A stretch of 64,000 bases of DNA from Mycolicibacterium austroafricanum (GTDB taxonomy: Bacteria > Actinomycetota > Actinomycetes > Mycobacteriales > Mycobacteriaceae). A program made the translations under genes and the position numbers. Positions 9,298 through 18,185 of the stretch are shown here, piece after piece; within the stretch, counting starts at the first letter, position 1, and every line of letters begins with the position of its first letter. The notes under the pieces were generated by a model. That model was not told where the DNA came from. It saw only the letters and a list, made by a program, of their open reading frames with translations, and did no database searches. The stretch is taken from the NCBI RefSeq assembly GCF_902705885.1, contig NZ_CACSIP010000014.1, positions 1 through 64,000 on the forward strand, read 5' to 3'.

Positions 9298-10309
9298 CGC
9301 CGATCGCCACCGGCCCCAAATGGGTTTGCTTGTCGCGCCCCGGCGAATCAAACAGACAGGCCGAGTATCTTCTGACATCTACTGGCCGTAACTCCACTGC
9401 GGTGTCCAGGCAATCGTCCATGACGAATTCGCACCGTGGCGCGAAGACGCAGCCTGTCGGCCGCGACCGTGGATCAGGAGGCTGTCCGGGCAGCGCCCAC
9501 CGGTGGCGATCGTCGCCTTCGGGCACCTCCAGTTTCGGGACTGTCGCCAGCAATGCCTTGGTGTAGGGATGCCGCGGATCATTGTAGATATCGTGCACAC
9601 TGCCGGATTCGACGATGGTGCCTCCGTACATGACGAGCACGCGGTCACACATCTGTGAGATCACGCCGAAGTCATGCGACACAAGCAACATCGCCATACC
9701 CAGGTCGCGCTGCATGGTCGCCAGCAGCTTCAGGATCTGTTGTTGTGTAGTGACGTCCAGGGCCGTAGTCGGTTCATCCGCCAGCAGCAACCGCGGGTTG
9801 GCCGCCGTGGCCAGCGCGATCATCACTCTTTGGCGCATACCTCCACTGAGTTGGTGTGGATAGGCGGCGAAGTTCCGCTCCGGGTCGGGGATACCGACAC
9901 TCTCGAGGAGCTCGACTGCCCGCTCGCGCGCCGGCTTCCTGCCGAGACCGACGTTCAGTCTCAGTGTCTCGATCAGTTGGGAACCGACCCGCACCACCGG
10001 ATTGAGGGCGCTGAACGGATCCTGGAACACCATGCCGACCTCGGTCGCACGGAAGCGCCGCAGATTGCCATTGGACATACCGAGAACATCACGACCATCG
10101 AAAGAGACACTCCCGCTGCTGATTCGACCCGGTTGTTTGATCATGCGAAGAACCGCACGACTGGTAACGCTCTTGCCGGACCCGGACTCGCCCACCAATC
10201 CGAGAACCTCTCCCGGCTCGATGCGGAAAGTGATCCGATTGACCACGGTGACAGGCTCTGATCGATGGCCGAATTGCACCGAGAGGTCCTCGACGCTCAA
10301 CAGAGTCAT
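9281..10309 (-). CDS. Oligopeptide/dipeptide-type ABC importer ATP-binding protein (DppD/OppD type)
   Basis: A 342-residue ATPase. It has Walker A GESGSGKSVTS, a Q-loop in VFQDPFSALNPV, the signature QLSGGMRQRV, Walker B LLLADEPTTALDVT and SHDFG at the H-loop. The C-terminal extension has the oligopeptide-transporter cysteine pattern GCVFAPRCEFVMDDC followed by YSACLF, which in this family can bind an iron-sulfur cluster. The start overlaps the permease stop by 4 bp. Substrate range is set by the binding protein, not by this subunit. Confidence 0.85.
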   Translation of the reverse strand: MTLLSVEDLSVQFGHRSEPVTVVNRITFRIEPGEVLGLVGESGSGKSVTSRAVLRMIKQPGRISSGSVSFDGRDVLGMSNGNLRRFRATEVGMVFQDPFSALNPVVRVGSQLIETLRLNVGLGRKPARERAVELLESVGIPDPERNFAAYPHQLSGGMRQRVMIALATAANPRLLLADEPTTALDVTTQQQILKLLATMQRDLGMAMLLVSHDFGVISQMCDRVLVMYGGTIVESGSVHDIYNDPRHPYTKALLATVPKLEVPEGDDRHRWALPGQPPDPRSRPTGCVFAPRCEFVMDDCLDTAVELRPVDVRRYSACLFDSPGRDKQTHLGPVAIGGGLVD

Positions 10310-11190
10310 TGTCTGGCCCCCGTCAGTTCGCCATCGTTGAGTCCTTCACCGAGTAGCGCCACGCCGATCCCGATCGTCACCAGGACAAGGCCCGGCATCG
10401 TCGCCACCCACCACGCATCGAGAAGAAATGGTTGACCATCGGCGATGATCGCACCGAGTTCAGGCTGAGGAGGGCGCACACCCAGACCGATGTAGGACAG
10501 GCCGGCCAACAGCAACAGATTGGCCATCAGGTCCACAGTCGAGTACACCAAACTGGTACGGATGATGTTCGGAATCCCATGACGGAAGATCACTCGGGTA
10601 TTGCTGAATCCCAGGGCAAGTCCGGCCTGCATGAACGGCATCTCCCGGATGCCGAGCATGGCGGAACGCGCAATACGCGCATACAGGGCCCAGGAGATGA
10701 CCGGCACCGCGACGAAGAATCCGGTCAGACCGGGACCGATCACGGCAATGACGGCCACGACGAGCACAAGGAACGGAATCGACAACAGGACATCGATGAA
10801 CCGCGAGATCACCGAGTCGATCATCCCACCGTGATAGCCCGCTATCGCGCCGAGAACCACCCCGACGGGAAGCGGGGCGTAGGTCACCACCAACACCACG
10901 AACAGGTCGAGTCGCAGTGCGTACAAGCACCTACTCAGGACATCTCGCCCACTTTCATCGGTGCCCATGGGGTGCTGCAACGACGGCGGCCGCAGCGGCG
11001 AGACGAAGTTGAGCTGATTCGGGTCGTGCGGTGCCACCACCGGCGCGAGCACCGCCACTACCACCAGCGCCAGCACGATGACGGCACCGACCTTGGTCGA
11101 CACCGACTGCTTCCGCCAGACCTGCGCCCAGGAACTGATCTGCGTACGTTGTGTGCCCGCGGCATTCGACCAAGACGGATCGAGTCTCAT
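10306..11190 (-). CDS. ABC importer permease, DppC/OppC type
   Basis: A 294-residue inner-membrane permease with an N-terminal oppC-type region (KVGAVIVLALVVVAVLAP, then APHDPNQLNF) and a BPD_transp_1 domain of about five further helices. The EAA-like coupling loop reads MQAGLALGFSNTRVIFRHGIPN. The ATG at 11190 overlaps the upstream permease stop as ATGA and is clearly the start. The longer open frame from 11568 lies out of frame inside the DppB gene and is not real coding. Confidence 0.85.
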   Translation of the reverse strand: MRLDPSWSNAAGTQRTQISSWAQVWRKQSVSTKVGAVIVLALVVVAVLAPVVAPHDPNQLNFVSPLRPPSLQHPMGTDESGRDVLSRCLYALRLDLFVVLVVTYAPLPVGVVLGAIAGYHGGMIDSVISRFIDVLLSIPFLVLVVAVIAVIGPGLTGFFVAVPVISWALYARIARSAMLGIREMPFMQAGLALGFSNTRVIFRHGIPNIIRTSLVYSTVDLMANLLLLAGLSYIGLGVRPPQPELGAIIADGQPFLLDAWWVATMPGLVLVTIGIGVALLGEGLNDGELTGARQ

Positions 11191-12125
11191 CGTTGGATCC
11201 TGACTCGTGGGTCGAGGGCGGCATGAAGAAGATCGGTGGCGAAACTCGCTGTCACGACCACGATGCCCGCCAGGACCGCTATTGCCTGAACCATCTGGTA
11301 GTCCCTCTGGAAGATCGACTGCACGAGTAATGAACCTGTCCCCGGAATCCTGAACACTGATTCGATCACCACCGTTCCGCCGATCAGGTAGGCAAGCAAC
11401 GTCGCCAGAACCGTGATGGTCGGGATGACGGCATTGCGCATCGCGTGGCCGAACACGATCCGGTGTTCGGAAAACCCGCGGGACCGCGCTGCTTCGATGA
11501 AGTCTGAACCGAGAACCTGAATCAAGTTGGAGCGCAGGGTTCTTGTGATGATGACGATCAGCGCGCATCCCATGGTCAGTGCCGGAAGTGTCAAGCTGCG
11601 GAGCGCTCCAGCGGCGCCGTCCTCATATCCCGACACGGGAAACCAGCCGAGTTTGAGCCCGAAGAACAGCGCCAGCATGAGTCCGAGCCAGAAAGCCGGC
11701 ATTCCGTAGATGAAGGTCGTGATCAACCGGATACCGTGATCTGCCGCTCCGTTCGGGCGCAGCGCGGACCAGATTCCGAGCGGGACGCCGATCAGCACCG
11801 CAATCAGTAAGGCGTAACCGAGTAACAGCAGGCTCGGAGGCAGCCGCTGGCCGAGGATGTCGGTAACCGAGGCATTCAGCGCGATTGACCTGCCGAGATC
11901 CCCGTGAATCAAGTCGGCAAGAAACGACTGGTATTGAGCAAGCAGCGGGCGATCAAGGCCGAGGTCGGCGCGCACCTTCGCGACTGTCTCTTCTGATGCC
12001 CGCCCGCCCAGTGCCTGGCGAACGGGATCGCCAGGCACCAGGTGCAGGATGAAGAACACCAGAGAGGCCAATCCCCAGAGCACCACCACACCCAGTGCCA
12101 GCCGCTGCATGATGTAGCGGGCCAT
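11187..12125 (-). CDS. ABC importer permease, DppB/OppB type
   Basis: A 312-residue membrane protein starting MARYIMQRLALGVVVLWG, the typical first helix of DppB permeases, followed by the family segment HLVPGDPVRQALGG. The coupling loop is IEAARSRGFSEHRIVFGHAMRNA. Six transmembrane helices are expected. The ATG at 12125 follows the binding-protein stop by 13 bp. It forms the membrane channel with the DppC-type partner. Confidence 0.85.
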   Translation of the reverse strand: MARYIMQRLALGVVVLWGLASLVFFILHLVPGDPVRQALGGRASEETVAKVRADLGLDRPLLAQYQSFLADLIHGDLGRSIALNASVTDILGQRLPPSLLLLGYALLIAVLIGVPLGIWSALRPNGAADHGIRLITTFIYGMPAFWLGLMLALFFGLKLGWFPVSGYEDGAAGALRSLTLPALTMGCALIVIITRTLRSNLIQVLGSDFIEAARSRGFSEHRIVFGHAMRNAVIPTITVLATLLAYLIGGTVVIESVFRIPGTGSLLVQSIFQRDYQMVQAIAVLAGIVVVTASFATDLLHAALDPRVRIQR

Positions 12126-12138
12126 TGTCAGGTCAACC

Positions 12139-13758
12139 CTATCCGCCGTTGGACGGGGCCAGCCATGTCTCTTGCAACATGTCCACCCCCATCGCGTTGG
12201 TTTGCGCATTGCAGACATCGAGCGCATGGGCGTTGAGCAGTGGGAAGTTCAGCAGATTCAGTGCGGGCTGCGCGTCCATGAGCGCCTGCTGGATCACCGG
12301 CCACTGTTCGGCGCGCGAGGCGTCATCCGGCGTCGTGATGAAGGTCTGGACGAGTTTCTCGACCTCAGGGTCTTTCCACCCCGTGTGGAAGCCGTTGTTG
12401 GCAGAGGGGATCCCGTAGAACGTCGCATACTCATCGGGTACCGCGACGTCGCTGCTGACCTGCGGGTAGCCGAATGTCATCTCGAAGTCGTCAGCGGAGA
12501 CGTTCGCGGACATGGTGGCCGGATCCACCTTCACGAGTTCCAGTTGCACGCCGATCTCGGCGAGGTACTGCTGCAACGCAAGCGTCAGCTGGTTGTAGTA
12601 GTCGATGCCCGACGGATATTCCAGCTTGACCGAGAAGCCCTCCGGATACCCCGAGGCAGCCATCAGTTCCTTGGCCTTGTCGACGCTGAACTCTATGGGC
12701 TTCACCGTCTCGGGGCCGGCGTCATACCGCAGCGCGGCGAACAGACTGTTGGGAATCGTGCCCAGTCCGCCGAATATCTGTTCATTGATCTCCTCGCGGT
12801 TGATCGCGTGCGCGATCGCCAGCCGTACGTTCTGGTCGGCGAGCGCAGGCACCTCCTGGCTCATGAAGATGGCGAACCACGCCGGCCACTCATGGCTCTG
12901 CAGCACCAGGTTCTCGTTCGAGTTCACCTCTGAGATCTTGGAAGGTGTTATGCCGTCTGCGATCTGCGCTTGACCACTGATGAGAGACAGCATTCTGGCA
13001 TTGGCATCCGTGGCGAAGTTGAAGGTAACCGAGTCGAGGTAAGGCTTCCCCTCTTCCCAATAGTGTGGATTGCGTGAAAGCATCAGGCTCTCCCCACTGG
13101 TGAACGAGTCGACTTGGAAAGGTCCCGATCCGACCGGCTTCTTCCAGAACTCGGCCCCCTGCGCCTCGACGAGTCGTTTGGGAACGACCAATGCGGGGAA
13201 GATGGCGATGTTGTCGAGGAAGGCCGGAATGGGCTCGGTCAACGTGACCTCAACGGTGCTGGGGTCGAGAATCGTCGCGGACCCGTAGCCCTTCGCCATC
13301 AGACCCATGACCTGGTTGATGTCTGGATTGCCGAACCGGTCGAGGCTGAACTTCACGTCCTCGGCGGTCACCGGATCGCCATTACTGAACTTCGCGTTGG
13401 GATTTAGCTTGAAGGTGTACGTGGTCGCGTCATCGGAGACCGTCCAGCTCTCGGCGATTCCCGGCACTATGTCGCTGTTCCCAGAAGGATCATACTGGAC
13501 CAATCCCTGGTAGATCAGTCCGACAGCGAAGATGTCTCCATTGCCGTTTCGGATATCGATCGGGTCAAGAGTGAGCGTCTCGAATTGCCTTGCGTAGACC
13601 AAGCTTCCACCCTGCACGGGGGAACCCTCGCACGCCGGCTGAGGACGCGATGTGGGCGCCGCGCCCTGCGACTCTTGTCCGGCGTCGGACCCGCAAGCAC
13701 TGACTGCCAGTGTGAGCCCTACGCACCCAGCGAGCATTCTAGCGGGCACTCTGCGCAT
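12139..13758 (-). CDS. ABC importer substrate-binding lipoprotein, family 5
   Basis: A 539-residue extracytoplasmic solute-binding protein (SBP_bac_5). The N-terminus MRRVPARMLAGCVGLTLAV ends in a lipobox, AVSAC, so the protein is lipid-anchored on the outer face of the membrane. Family segments include DPIDIRNGNGD, a binding-domain VPGIAESWTVSDD and FKLNPNAKFSNGDPVTAEDV. The start has a GGAGGATCG ribosome site. Family 5 proteins bind oligopeptides, nickel chelates, opines and many other amides, so the ligand is open; the catabolic neighbours suggest it feeds that pathway. It heads the five-gene importer operon. Confidence 0.85.
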   Translation of the reverse strand: MRRVPARMLAGCVGLTLAVSACGSDAGQESQGAAPTSRPQPACEGSPVQGGSLVYARQFETLTLDPIDIRNGNGDIFAVGLIYQGLVQYDPSGNSDIVPGIAESWTVSDDATTYTFKLNPNAKFSNGDPVTAEDVKFSLDRFGNPDINQVMGLMAKGYGSATILDPSTVEVTLTEPIPAFLDNIAIFPALVVPKRLVEAQGAEFWKKPVGSGPFQVDSFTSGESLMLSRNPHYWEEGKPYLDSVTFNFATDANARMLSLISGQAQIADGITPSKISEVNSNENLVLQSHEWPAWFAIFMSQEVPALADQNVRLAIAHAINREEINEQIFGGLGTIPNSLFAALRYDAGPETVKPIEFSVDKAKELMAASGYPEGFSVKLEYPSGIDYYNQLTLALQQYLAEIGVQLELVKVDPATMSANVSADDFEMTFGYPQVSSDVAVPDEYATFYGIPSANNGFHTGWKDPEVEKLVQTFITTPDDASRAEQWPVIQQALMDAQPALNLLNFPLLNAHALDVCNAQTNAMGVDMLQETWLAPSNGG

Positions 13759-13993
13759 GATTCGATCCTCCGGTATGAGACGTGTGAGACATCGGCAAGG
13801 GTGAACGACGATTCTTGGTATCGAGCTCATCCGGTCTACTCGCCCAGAACGCGAAGCGTTACCGAAGTGACAAGGCGCCCTTTGCCAGAAGGCGCGACCG
13901 GCGTTACTTTCCGAACTTCTGCCACAGGTTGGAAACACATCCGAATTCGACCAACCTGCCGAAACTCGGATGTGACGTTAACCACTCCGCATG

Positions 13994-14022
13994 AATCTAG
14001 GGCAGCTGTACCAGGTTGTCAA
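13994..14022 (-). promoter_or_regulatory. Promoter with palindromic operator (site b), ABC importer operon
   Basis: On the minus strand there is TTGACA at 14022-14017, a 17-bp spacer and TAGATT at 13999-13994. The operator TAGGGCAGCTGTACCA is at 13998-14013. Both promoter boxes and the TAGGGCA arm have the same register as in site a. The right arm is weaker (ACCA instead of CCTA). Confidence 0.7.
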
Positions 14023-14111
14023 CACGCGGGACGGACTGTAACTCGGCTGCAACATCAGCACTGCGCCAAGCTTGTGGTTCCACGGCCCTCGACGCAGGCG
14101 ACTCCGCTCAG

Positions 14112-14141
14112 TTCCGCAATATAGGTCAGATGTCCTATATT
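14112..14141 (+). promoter_or_regulatory. Promoter with palindromic operator (site c), YczE unit
   Basis: The operator TAGGTCAGATGTCCTA is at 14122-14137 with both arms intact. A -10 TATATT is at 14136-14141 on the plus strand, again overlapping the right end of the palindrome. The -35 (TTCCGC at 14112-14117, 18-bp spacer) is weak, which fits an activated or weakly expressed promoter. Confidence 0.6.
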
Positions 14142-14170
14142 CACTTCGTCGACTATGACGAGGAGAATCC

Positions 14171-14284
14171 GTGCATCGTGCCGCTCAGCGAGGCATCCAC
14201 ACGCAGTCGGGAGTCAGCCCTGCCGACTCCGGGCTGGCGAGCTGGACCAATCTGGTTTGGTGCGTTGGTGTCTGCAGCGCATGA
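14171..14284 (+). CDS. Small 37-residue ORF translationally coupled to the YczE gene
   Basis: A GTG start at 14171 follows a strong ribosome site (GAGGAG five bases upstream). The frame runs 37 codons, to TGA at 14282-14284, which overlaps the ATG of the next gene as ATGA. The downstream gene has no ribosome site of its own, so this ORF probably supplies translation to it. The peptide ends NLVWCVGVCSA and resembles nothing I know. It could be a coupling leader only, or a small membrane-associated peptide. Confidence 0.5.
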   Translation: MHRAAQRGIHTQSGVSPADSGLASWTNLVWCVGVCSA

Positions 14285-14880
14285 CGGACCGAGCGCGCTG
14301 GGTGCACCGTTTCGGTCAACTCCAGCTGGGCCTCGTCTTCTACGGTGTGAGCGCGGCCTGCCAGATCCAGTCCGGTCTCGGGCTTGACCCGTGGGACGTC
14401 TTTCATCAGGGTTTGGCTCTTCGGGCGGATGTTCAGATCGGCACGATGGTGATCATCGTCAGTGGAGCCGTTCTACTGCTGTGGATCCCTCTTCGACAGC
14501 GGCCGGGGCTGGGCACCTTCTGCAGCATGTTCGTCGTGGGCCTCTCGATCAACGTCGGACTGGCGGTTGTCGGCCAGGCACACCACGTTGTGGCCCAGGC
14601 GATGCTGCTGGCGGCCGGGATCGTCGGGTCGGCGCTCGGCTGCGCGATGTCCATCTCGGCGGGGTTCGGGCCGGGACCGCGGGATGGCCTGATGACAGGT
14701 TTGGCCGCGAGAACTCCACTGTCCATCCGGCAATCGAGGACACTGGTCGAGGCGGTGGCGCTGGTTGTCGGTTACTTCATGGGCGGCACCGTGGGTGTCG
14801 GCACAGTTATCTACGTGATCACGATCGGACCGTTGACACAATTCTTCCTCGAACTGTCGACACCCTCGAAATCACGCTGA
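14281..14880 (+). CDS. YczE/YitT-type integral membrane protein
   Basis: A 199-residue hydrophobic protein with about five membrane segments, among them MVIIVSGAVLLLWIPL and ALVVGYFMGGTVGVGTVIYVI. The segment GLGLDPWDVFHQGLA and the motif GFGPGPRDGLMTG are characteristic of the YczE family (YCR023-like DUF161 group), whose function is not established. The ATG overlaps the small upstream ORF, which fixes the start. It is the only plus-strand gene of this part of the island and has its own copy of the shared operator, so it is probably co-regulated with the importer as a transporter or accessory membrane protein. Confidence 0.7.
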   Translation: MTDRARWVHRFGQLQLGLVFYGVSAACQIQSGLGLDPWDVFHQGLALRADVQIGTMVIIVSGAVLLLWIPLRQRPGLGTFCSMFVVGLSINVGLAVVGQAHHVVAQAMLLAAGIVGSALGCAMSISAGFGPGPRDGLMTGLAARTPLSIRQSRTLVEAVALVVGYFMGGTVGVGTVIYVITIGPLTQFFLELSTPSKSR

Positions 14881-14891
14881 TACGACGCCGT

Positions 14892-15860
14892 TCATTTGAT
14901 GGCGAGCGCGTTTGCGGGTGATCCGACTCCACCGGCGATGTGCAGCGGAGCGCTGGCCACCATGCACTCGTAAACGTCATCTCGGCTGCAGTCTGCTGCC
15001 AGGGCACGGAGATCCCACAGCTCTCCGAGTGCCATCCCGAGCTGGCCGATCAGGATGCGGTGCAGGAAGCCGAAAGGCTGCGCCGAGCGACCCAGGTCCG
15101 CCGGCCACACCTCCACCGCAAAGTTGTCCGCAGCGATCGCGCCGATCCGGTTGTCCCAGAGGTAGGCGGCCATCTCCTCGGTGTGGTCGATCCCGGGAGA
15201 AGTGAGATGGTGCGGCAGAATCTCACGCGCCACCCGGTCCTGCTCGGCATACCAGGAGAGAAAGCCCGTATGCAACAGCAGAATACAGCCCTGCGAGTAC
15301 TCGATGCCGGCTGCCTGGCGTGCTGCCTCCAGATCGTCGACCCCAAATGTCACCGCACCTGCGCCAACTGCACCGCCTCGCCACCGGCCTGCACAGAACC
15401 GTGCGACGTCGATGACAACGCCGCGGCCCACGATGCCCCGCGCGGCCCACGTCGCGATGCTGTTGCGCCGACCATCAAGGACTTCACGGAGCGTAGCCCC
15501 GTTGTAAAAGTGTTCGCCCGCATAGGCGACGTGGCCCAGCGCGTCCCACTGACTGGACACCTGTGGATAAAAGGAGTCGATGGCGTCGTCGACATCAGCA
15601 AACCCGCCCATATCACCCTGAATAGTGCGCCGCGACAATGGTTCTCTCGCTGTGTCCAACGGGGGTTCAAAAAAATCGAGCGGTGCGTTCAACGCAAAGA
15701 CCCGACCGGCACGAACCGCCTGCGTGGACGCCTTCACAGCCGCGGCGTCAATCAGGTTCAGCGTGCCCAACTCGTCGGCCGCACCGAAGACCCCCCAAGC
15801 ACTCCGGCCTCCGTCCGCAGCCGTAGGCAACTGGTGGTAGAGCGGCAGGTCGGCAGTCAC
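14892..15860 (-). CDS. Cyclase-family (kynurenine formamidase-like) metal hydrolase
   Basis: A 322-residue member of the PF04199 cyclase family. SQWDALGHVAYAGEHFYNG corresponds to the metal-binding motif of the longer subfamily, followed by GIVGRGVVIDV and HTEEMAAYLWDNRIGAIAADN. Characterised relatives open amide or imide bonds (N-formylkynurenine, isatin), so hydrolysis of a cyclic or acyl amide is likely. The GTG at 15860 overlaps the monooxygenase stop (GTGA), which sets the start and couples the two. The reaction order, oxygenation followed by hydrolysis, is an inference from this pairing. Confidence 0.7.
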   Translation of the reverse strand: MTADLPLYHQLPTAADGGRSAWGVFGAADELGTLNLIDAAAVKASTQAVRAGRVFALNAPLDFFEPPLDTAREPLSRRTIQGDMGGFADVDDAIDSFYPQVSSQWDALGHVAYAGEHFYNGATLREVLDGRRNSIATWAARGIVGRGVVIDVARFCAGRWRGGAVGAGAVTFGVDDLEAARQAAGIEYSQGCILLLHTGFLSWYAEQDRVAREILPHHLTSPGIDHTEEMAAYLWDNRIGAIAADNFAVEVWPADLGRSAQPFGFLHRILIGQLGMALGELWDLRALAADCSRDDVYECMVASAPLHIAGGVGSPANALAIK

Positions 15861-17677
15861 CTGTGGTCCATACCGTCGAGCCCGGGCCAGTGATCGTCGG
15901 TCACGATCCCCGCATGACGGGCCTTGATCTGCAGCGCCAGATAACGTGAGTAGTGCCGGGACAGCGCAAGGTTGCCACCATGGATCCATAAGCCCAGCGC
16001 CGCGGTCGGTTTCCACATATTCCGTAGCTCTCCTTCCCACGGGCCCGGATCACCGTAGCGCCCGGATCCGATACCCCAGATCGGCCCCACCAGATCGGCG
16101 ATCTCGTTGCCGAAAATCGACCGAACGCTGTCGTTCATGTTGCCAAACCCTGTTGCATACACAATGACTTCAGCGGGTATCTGCTCGCCGCTGTCGAGAA
16201 CTACTCCGTCGCTGGTCAACTCACGAACGGCATGGCCGGACCGCAGCTCGATAGCTCCATCGATGATCAGCTGCGAAGCTCCCACGTCGATGTAGTACCC
16301 TCCACCTCGACTGAGGTACTTCATCCACAGGCCAGAGTCATCATCTCCGAAGTCCACCTTGAACCCGGCCTTGTCAAGTGCGCGGTAGAAGTCGTCGTCT
16401 CGCGCGCGAATCTCGTCCCACCTGGGCCGCTGGAAGCCGGGCATCAGCTTGGCCGGGATCGCGGCAACCGTCAGGTCCGCTTTGTCCGTGGTGATGCCCT
16501 TCCCCAGTGCCTCCTCGGAATACAGCGGGGCCTGACTCAGCTCCCGCATCGTGTCGACCTTGACAACCAGGGTCGAGCTGCGCTGGATCATGGTGACCAT
16601 GGCACCCGCCTCCCATAGCGCGGCACAGATGTCGTGCGCGGAGTTGTTCGAACCGATCACCACGACCCGCTTGTCCCGGTACTGCGCCGGCCCGGGATGG
16701 CGACTGGAATGATGCTGATCGCCGACGAAGACATCCTGACCGGGGATCGAGGGCGTCATAGGTTCGCCAGTCACTCCGGTGGCAAGGATGATGTGTACCG
16801 GCCTGAGCACTCGCTCGACACCATTCCTGTTCACCGTCACCGTCCACCCCTGCCGCTCCTGGTCCCACTCCGCGCCGGCGCACACGGTCGAAGTCCAGAC
16901 GTCGATGTCCATCAACTCGGCGTAAGACGAAAGCCAGTCGGCCATCTTGTCTTTGGGCGTATATACCGGCCACGTCTTCGGGAAGTCCAGATACGGTAGG
17001 TGGTCGTACCAGACCACATCGTGGAGACACAGGGTCGGATATCGCCGACGCCAGCTGTCGCCGGGCTTGTCCAACTGCTCGATCACCAACGCGGGCACGC
17101 CGAGATGCTTCAGCCGTGCCGCGACTGCGAGGCCGCCTTGCCCCGCACCCACGATCAACGCGTAGGGCTGGACCTCCGCGCCCATAGCCTCACGTTCGGC
17201 CACCCGCCGTTGGAGCCAGGTCTGCTTGTTCCGTCTCGCGACGTGATCGGCCCCGAGGTGCCGCCGAGGTCCTGACATCTCCTCGTGAGCCGTCAGCTCC
17301 TGAAGCGCGGTCAGCATCGTGAGCGCCTTACCGCCTTGGATCCGCACGTGAGCCCGCCCATGACCGGCCTGGGTTTCGAAGTCGAGCCAACAACTCGCCA
17401 CGCCACCGATGCAATCGGCAGCGGGCCAGTCCACACTACGCCGAAATGACAGCACCCATTCGGCCTCAAGGGCTTCCGCCGCCAACAACCGGATCGATTG
17501 AGGTCCCTCCGCGGTCTGGATGTCCCATGCCATCGCGAGAAGGTCACGCCAGTAACAGTCGTCGTGGAACAGCGCAACGAGATCGTCCACGTCTCGGCGG
17601 TGCAGTGCGGCGTTGAACGCAGCAAGCCACCTATCCACCTGGTCGGACGCATCGGGTACGGGGACAGGGTGGGTCAT
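15857..17677 (-). CDS. SnoaL-like domain fused to CzcO-type FAD/NADPH monooxygenase
   Basis: A 606-residue flavoprotein. Residues 1 to about 130 look like a SnoaL/NTF2-like cone domain. The FAD-binding loop GAGQGGLAVAARL starts near residue 180, and a second Rossmann loop reads VVIGSNNSAHDIC. Between them FVGDQHHSSRHPG resembles the Baeyer-Villiger/FMO fingerprint F-x-G-x3-H-x3-[W/Y], but the last position is His. ATG-type family motifs follow near the end (VIVYATGFGNMN). Such enzymes insert oxygen into ketones or N/S centres. The ATG overlaps the stop of the small relic upstream, and the cyclase gene is coupled downstream. Confidence 0.75.
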   Translation of the reverse strand: MTHPVPVPDASDQVDRWLAAFNAALHRRDVDDLVALFHDDCYWRDLLAMAWDIQTAEGPQSIRLLAAEALEAEWVLSFRRSVDWPAADCIGGVASCWLDFETQAGHGRAHVRIQGGKALTMLTALQELTAHEEMSGPRRHLGADHVARRNKQTWLQRRVAEREAMGAEVQPYALIVGAGQGGLAVAARLKHLGVPALVIEQLDKPGDSWRRRYPTLCLHDVVWYDHLPYLDFPKTWPVYTPKDKMADWLSSYAELMDIDVWTSTVCAGAEWDQERQGWTVTVNRNGVERVLRPVHIILATGVTGEPMTPSIPGQDVFVGDQHHSSRHPGPAQYRDKRVVVIGSNNSAHDICAALWEAGAMVTMIQRSSTLVVKVDTMRELSQAPLYSEEALGKGITTDKADLTVAAIPAKLMPGFQRPRWDEIRARDDDFYRALDKAGFKVDFGDDDSGLWMKYLSRGGGYYIDVGASQLIIDGAIELRSGHAVRELTSDGVVLDSGEQIPAEVIVYATGFGNMNDSVRSIFGNEIADLVGPIWGIGSGRYGDPGPWEGELRNMWKPTAALGLWIHGGNLALSRHYSRYLALQIKARHAGIVTDDHWPGLDGMDHR

Positions 17678-17937
17678 ACTCGCCGCCTATTGTGTTGACC
17701 ACTTCCGTGGGCCGACCGGCCTTGCGCCGGTGGTGTCACAGACTCCGCCCGGAGCATGTGATCAAGAACGTTCTTGAAGGCACGCGGGGCATGGTTGTCA
17801 CCTTCATCGACGAGAAGCGCACCGAAGTACGCGATGGAGCCGACGGAGAAGACAGAGCCTCCGGCAGGAGTATCGAAATACGCTTTGGTCGTTCCAGTAG
17901 TCAGATTTCGCAATTCTGCTCCTCGGTCGGACTCCAA
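17674..17937 (-). pseudogene. C-terminal remnant resembling the N,N-dimethylformamidase large subunit
   Basis: An 87-codon frame with a possible TTG start contains YFDTPAGGSVFSVGSIAYFGAL and then FKNVLDHML. This resembles the extreme C-terminus of the DMFase beta-subunit family (TPxGGAVFSxGSI, then an NVLRRF-like end). Everything upstream of that is missing, yet the operator-bearing promoter (site d) sits only about 22 bases before the frame. Its stop overlaps the monooxygenase start as ATGA. A deletion has thus joined the promoter to the gene's tail. The family assignment rests on one short motif and is tentative. Confidence 0.5.
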
Positions 17938-17958
17938 GGTCAGCTGCCACTCCCAGTA

Positions 17959-17987
17959 AATCTAGGGCATGTGTACAAGAATGTCTA
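17959..17987 (-). promoter_or_regulatory. Promoter with palindromic operator (site d), monooxygenase-cyclase operon
   Basis: On the minus strand there is TAGACA at 17987-17982, a 17-bp spacer and TAGATT at 17964-17959. The operator TAGGGCATGTGTACAA occupies 17963-17978. Register and -10 sequence are identical to sites a and b. Transcription would start near 17952, just before the remnant frame. Between here and the pdxS end at 18186 I see nothing further. Confidence 0.7.
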
Positions 17988-18185
17988 CGGAAAGGACGCA
18001 TTGAGTTTCTGCACTTCTCACGAAACATGCTGCGCGCTTTATCTACTCATTACGTTGAGTGTGTCTCGGCAGAGGTGTGAACACATAGATTGTGTTGGTG
18101 GTTCGTCGAAGTGGGTCGGGTGGGGGCCAGGTGCTTGTTCTGCAACCATCCAGGCGCCCTGGCTCGGCCCGCGTCAACGCCGGGT

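Larger units (their letters stand above)
13759..14170. other. Divergent regulatory region between the importer and the YczE unit
   Basis: This gene-free stretch holds two operator-bearing promoters, site b facing left and site c facing right. About 230 bases of leader lie between the predicted start of transcript b (near 13987) and the binding-protein ATG. I see no riboswitch or terminator-like hairpin that I can support in that leader. Confidence 0.6.

Noticed and set aside
11191..11568. Upstream extension of the DppC-type permease
   Set aside because: It lies within the DppB gene in another frame; the ATGA overlap at 11190 is the natural start.
13759..13993. Riboswitch in the long leader of the ABC importer
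   Set aside because: No recognisable aptamer core or terminator/antiterminator pair could be drawn by eye.
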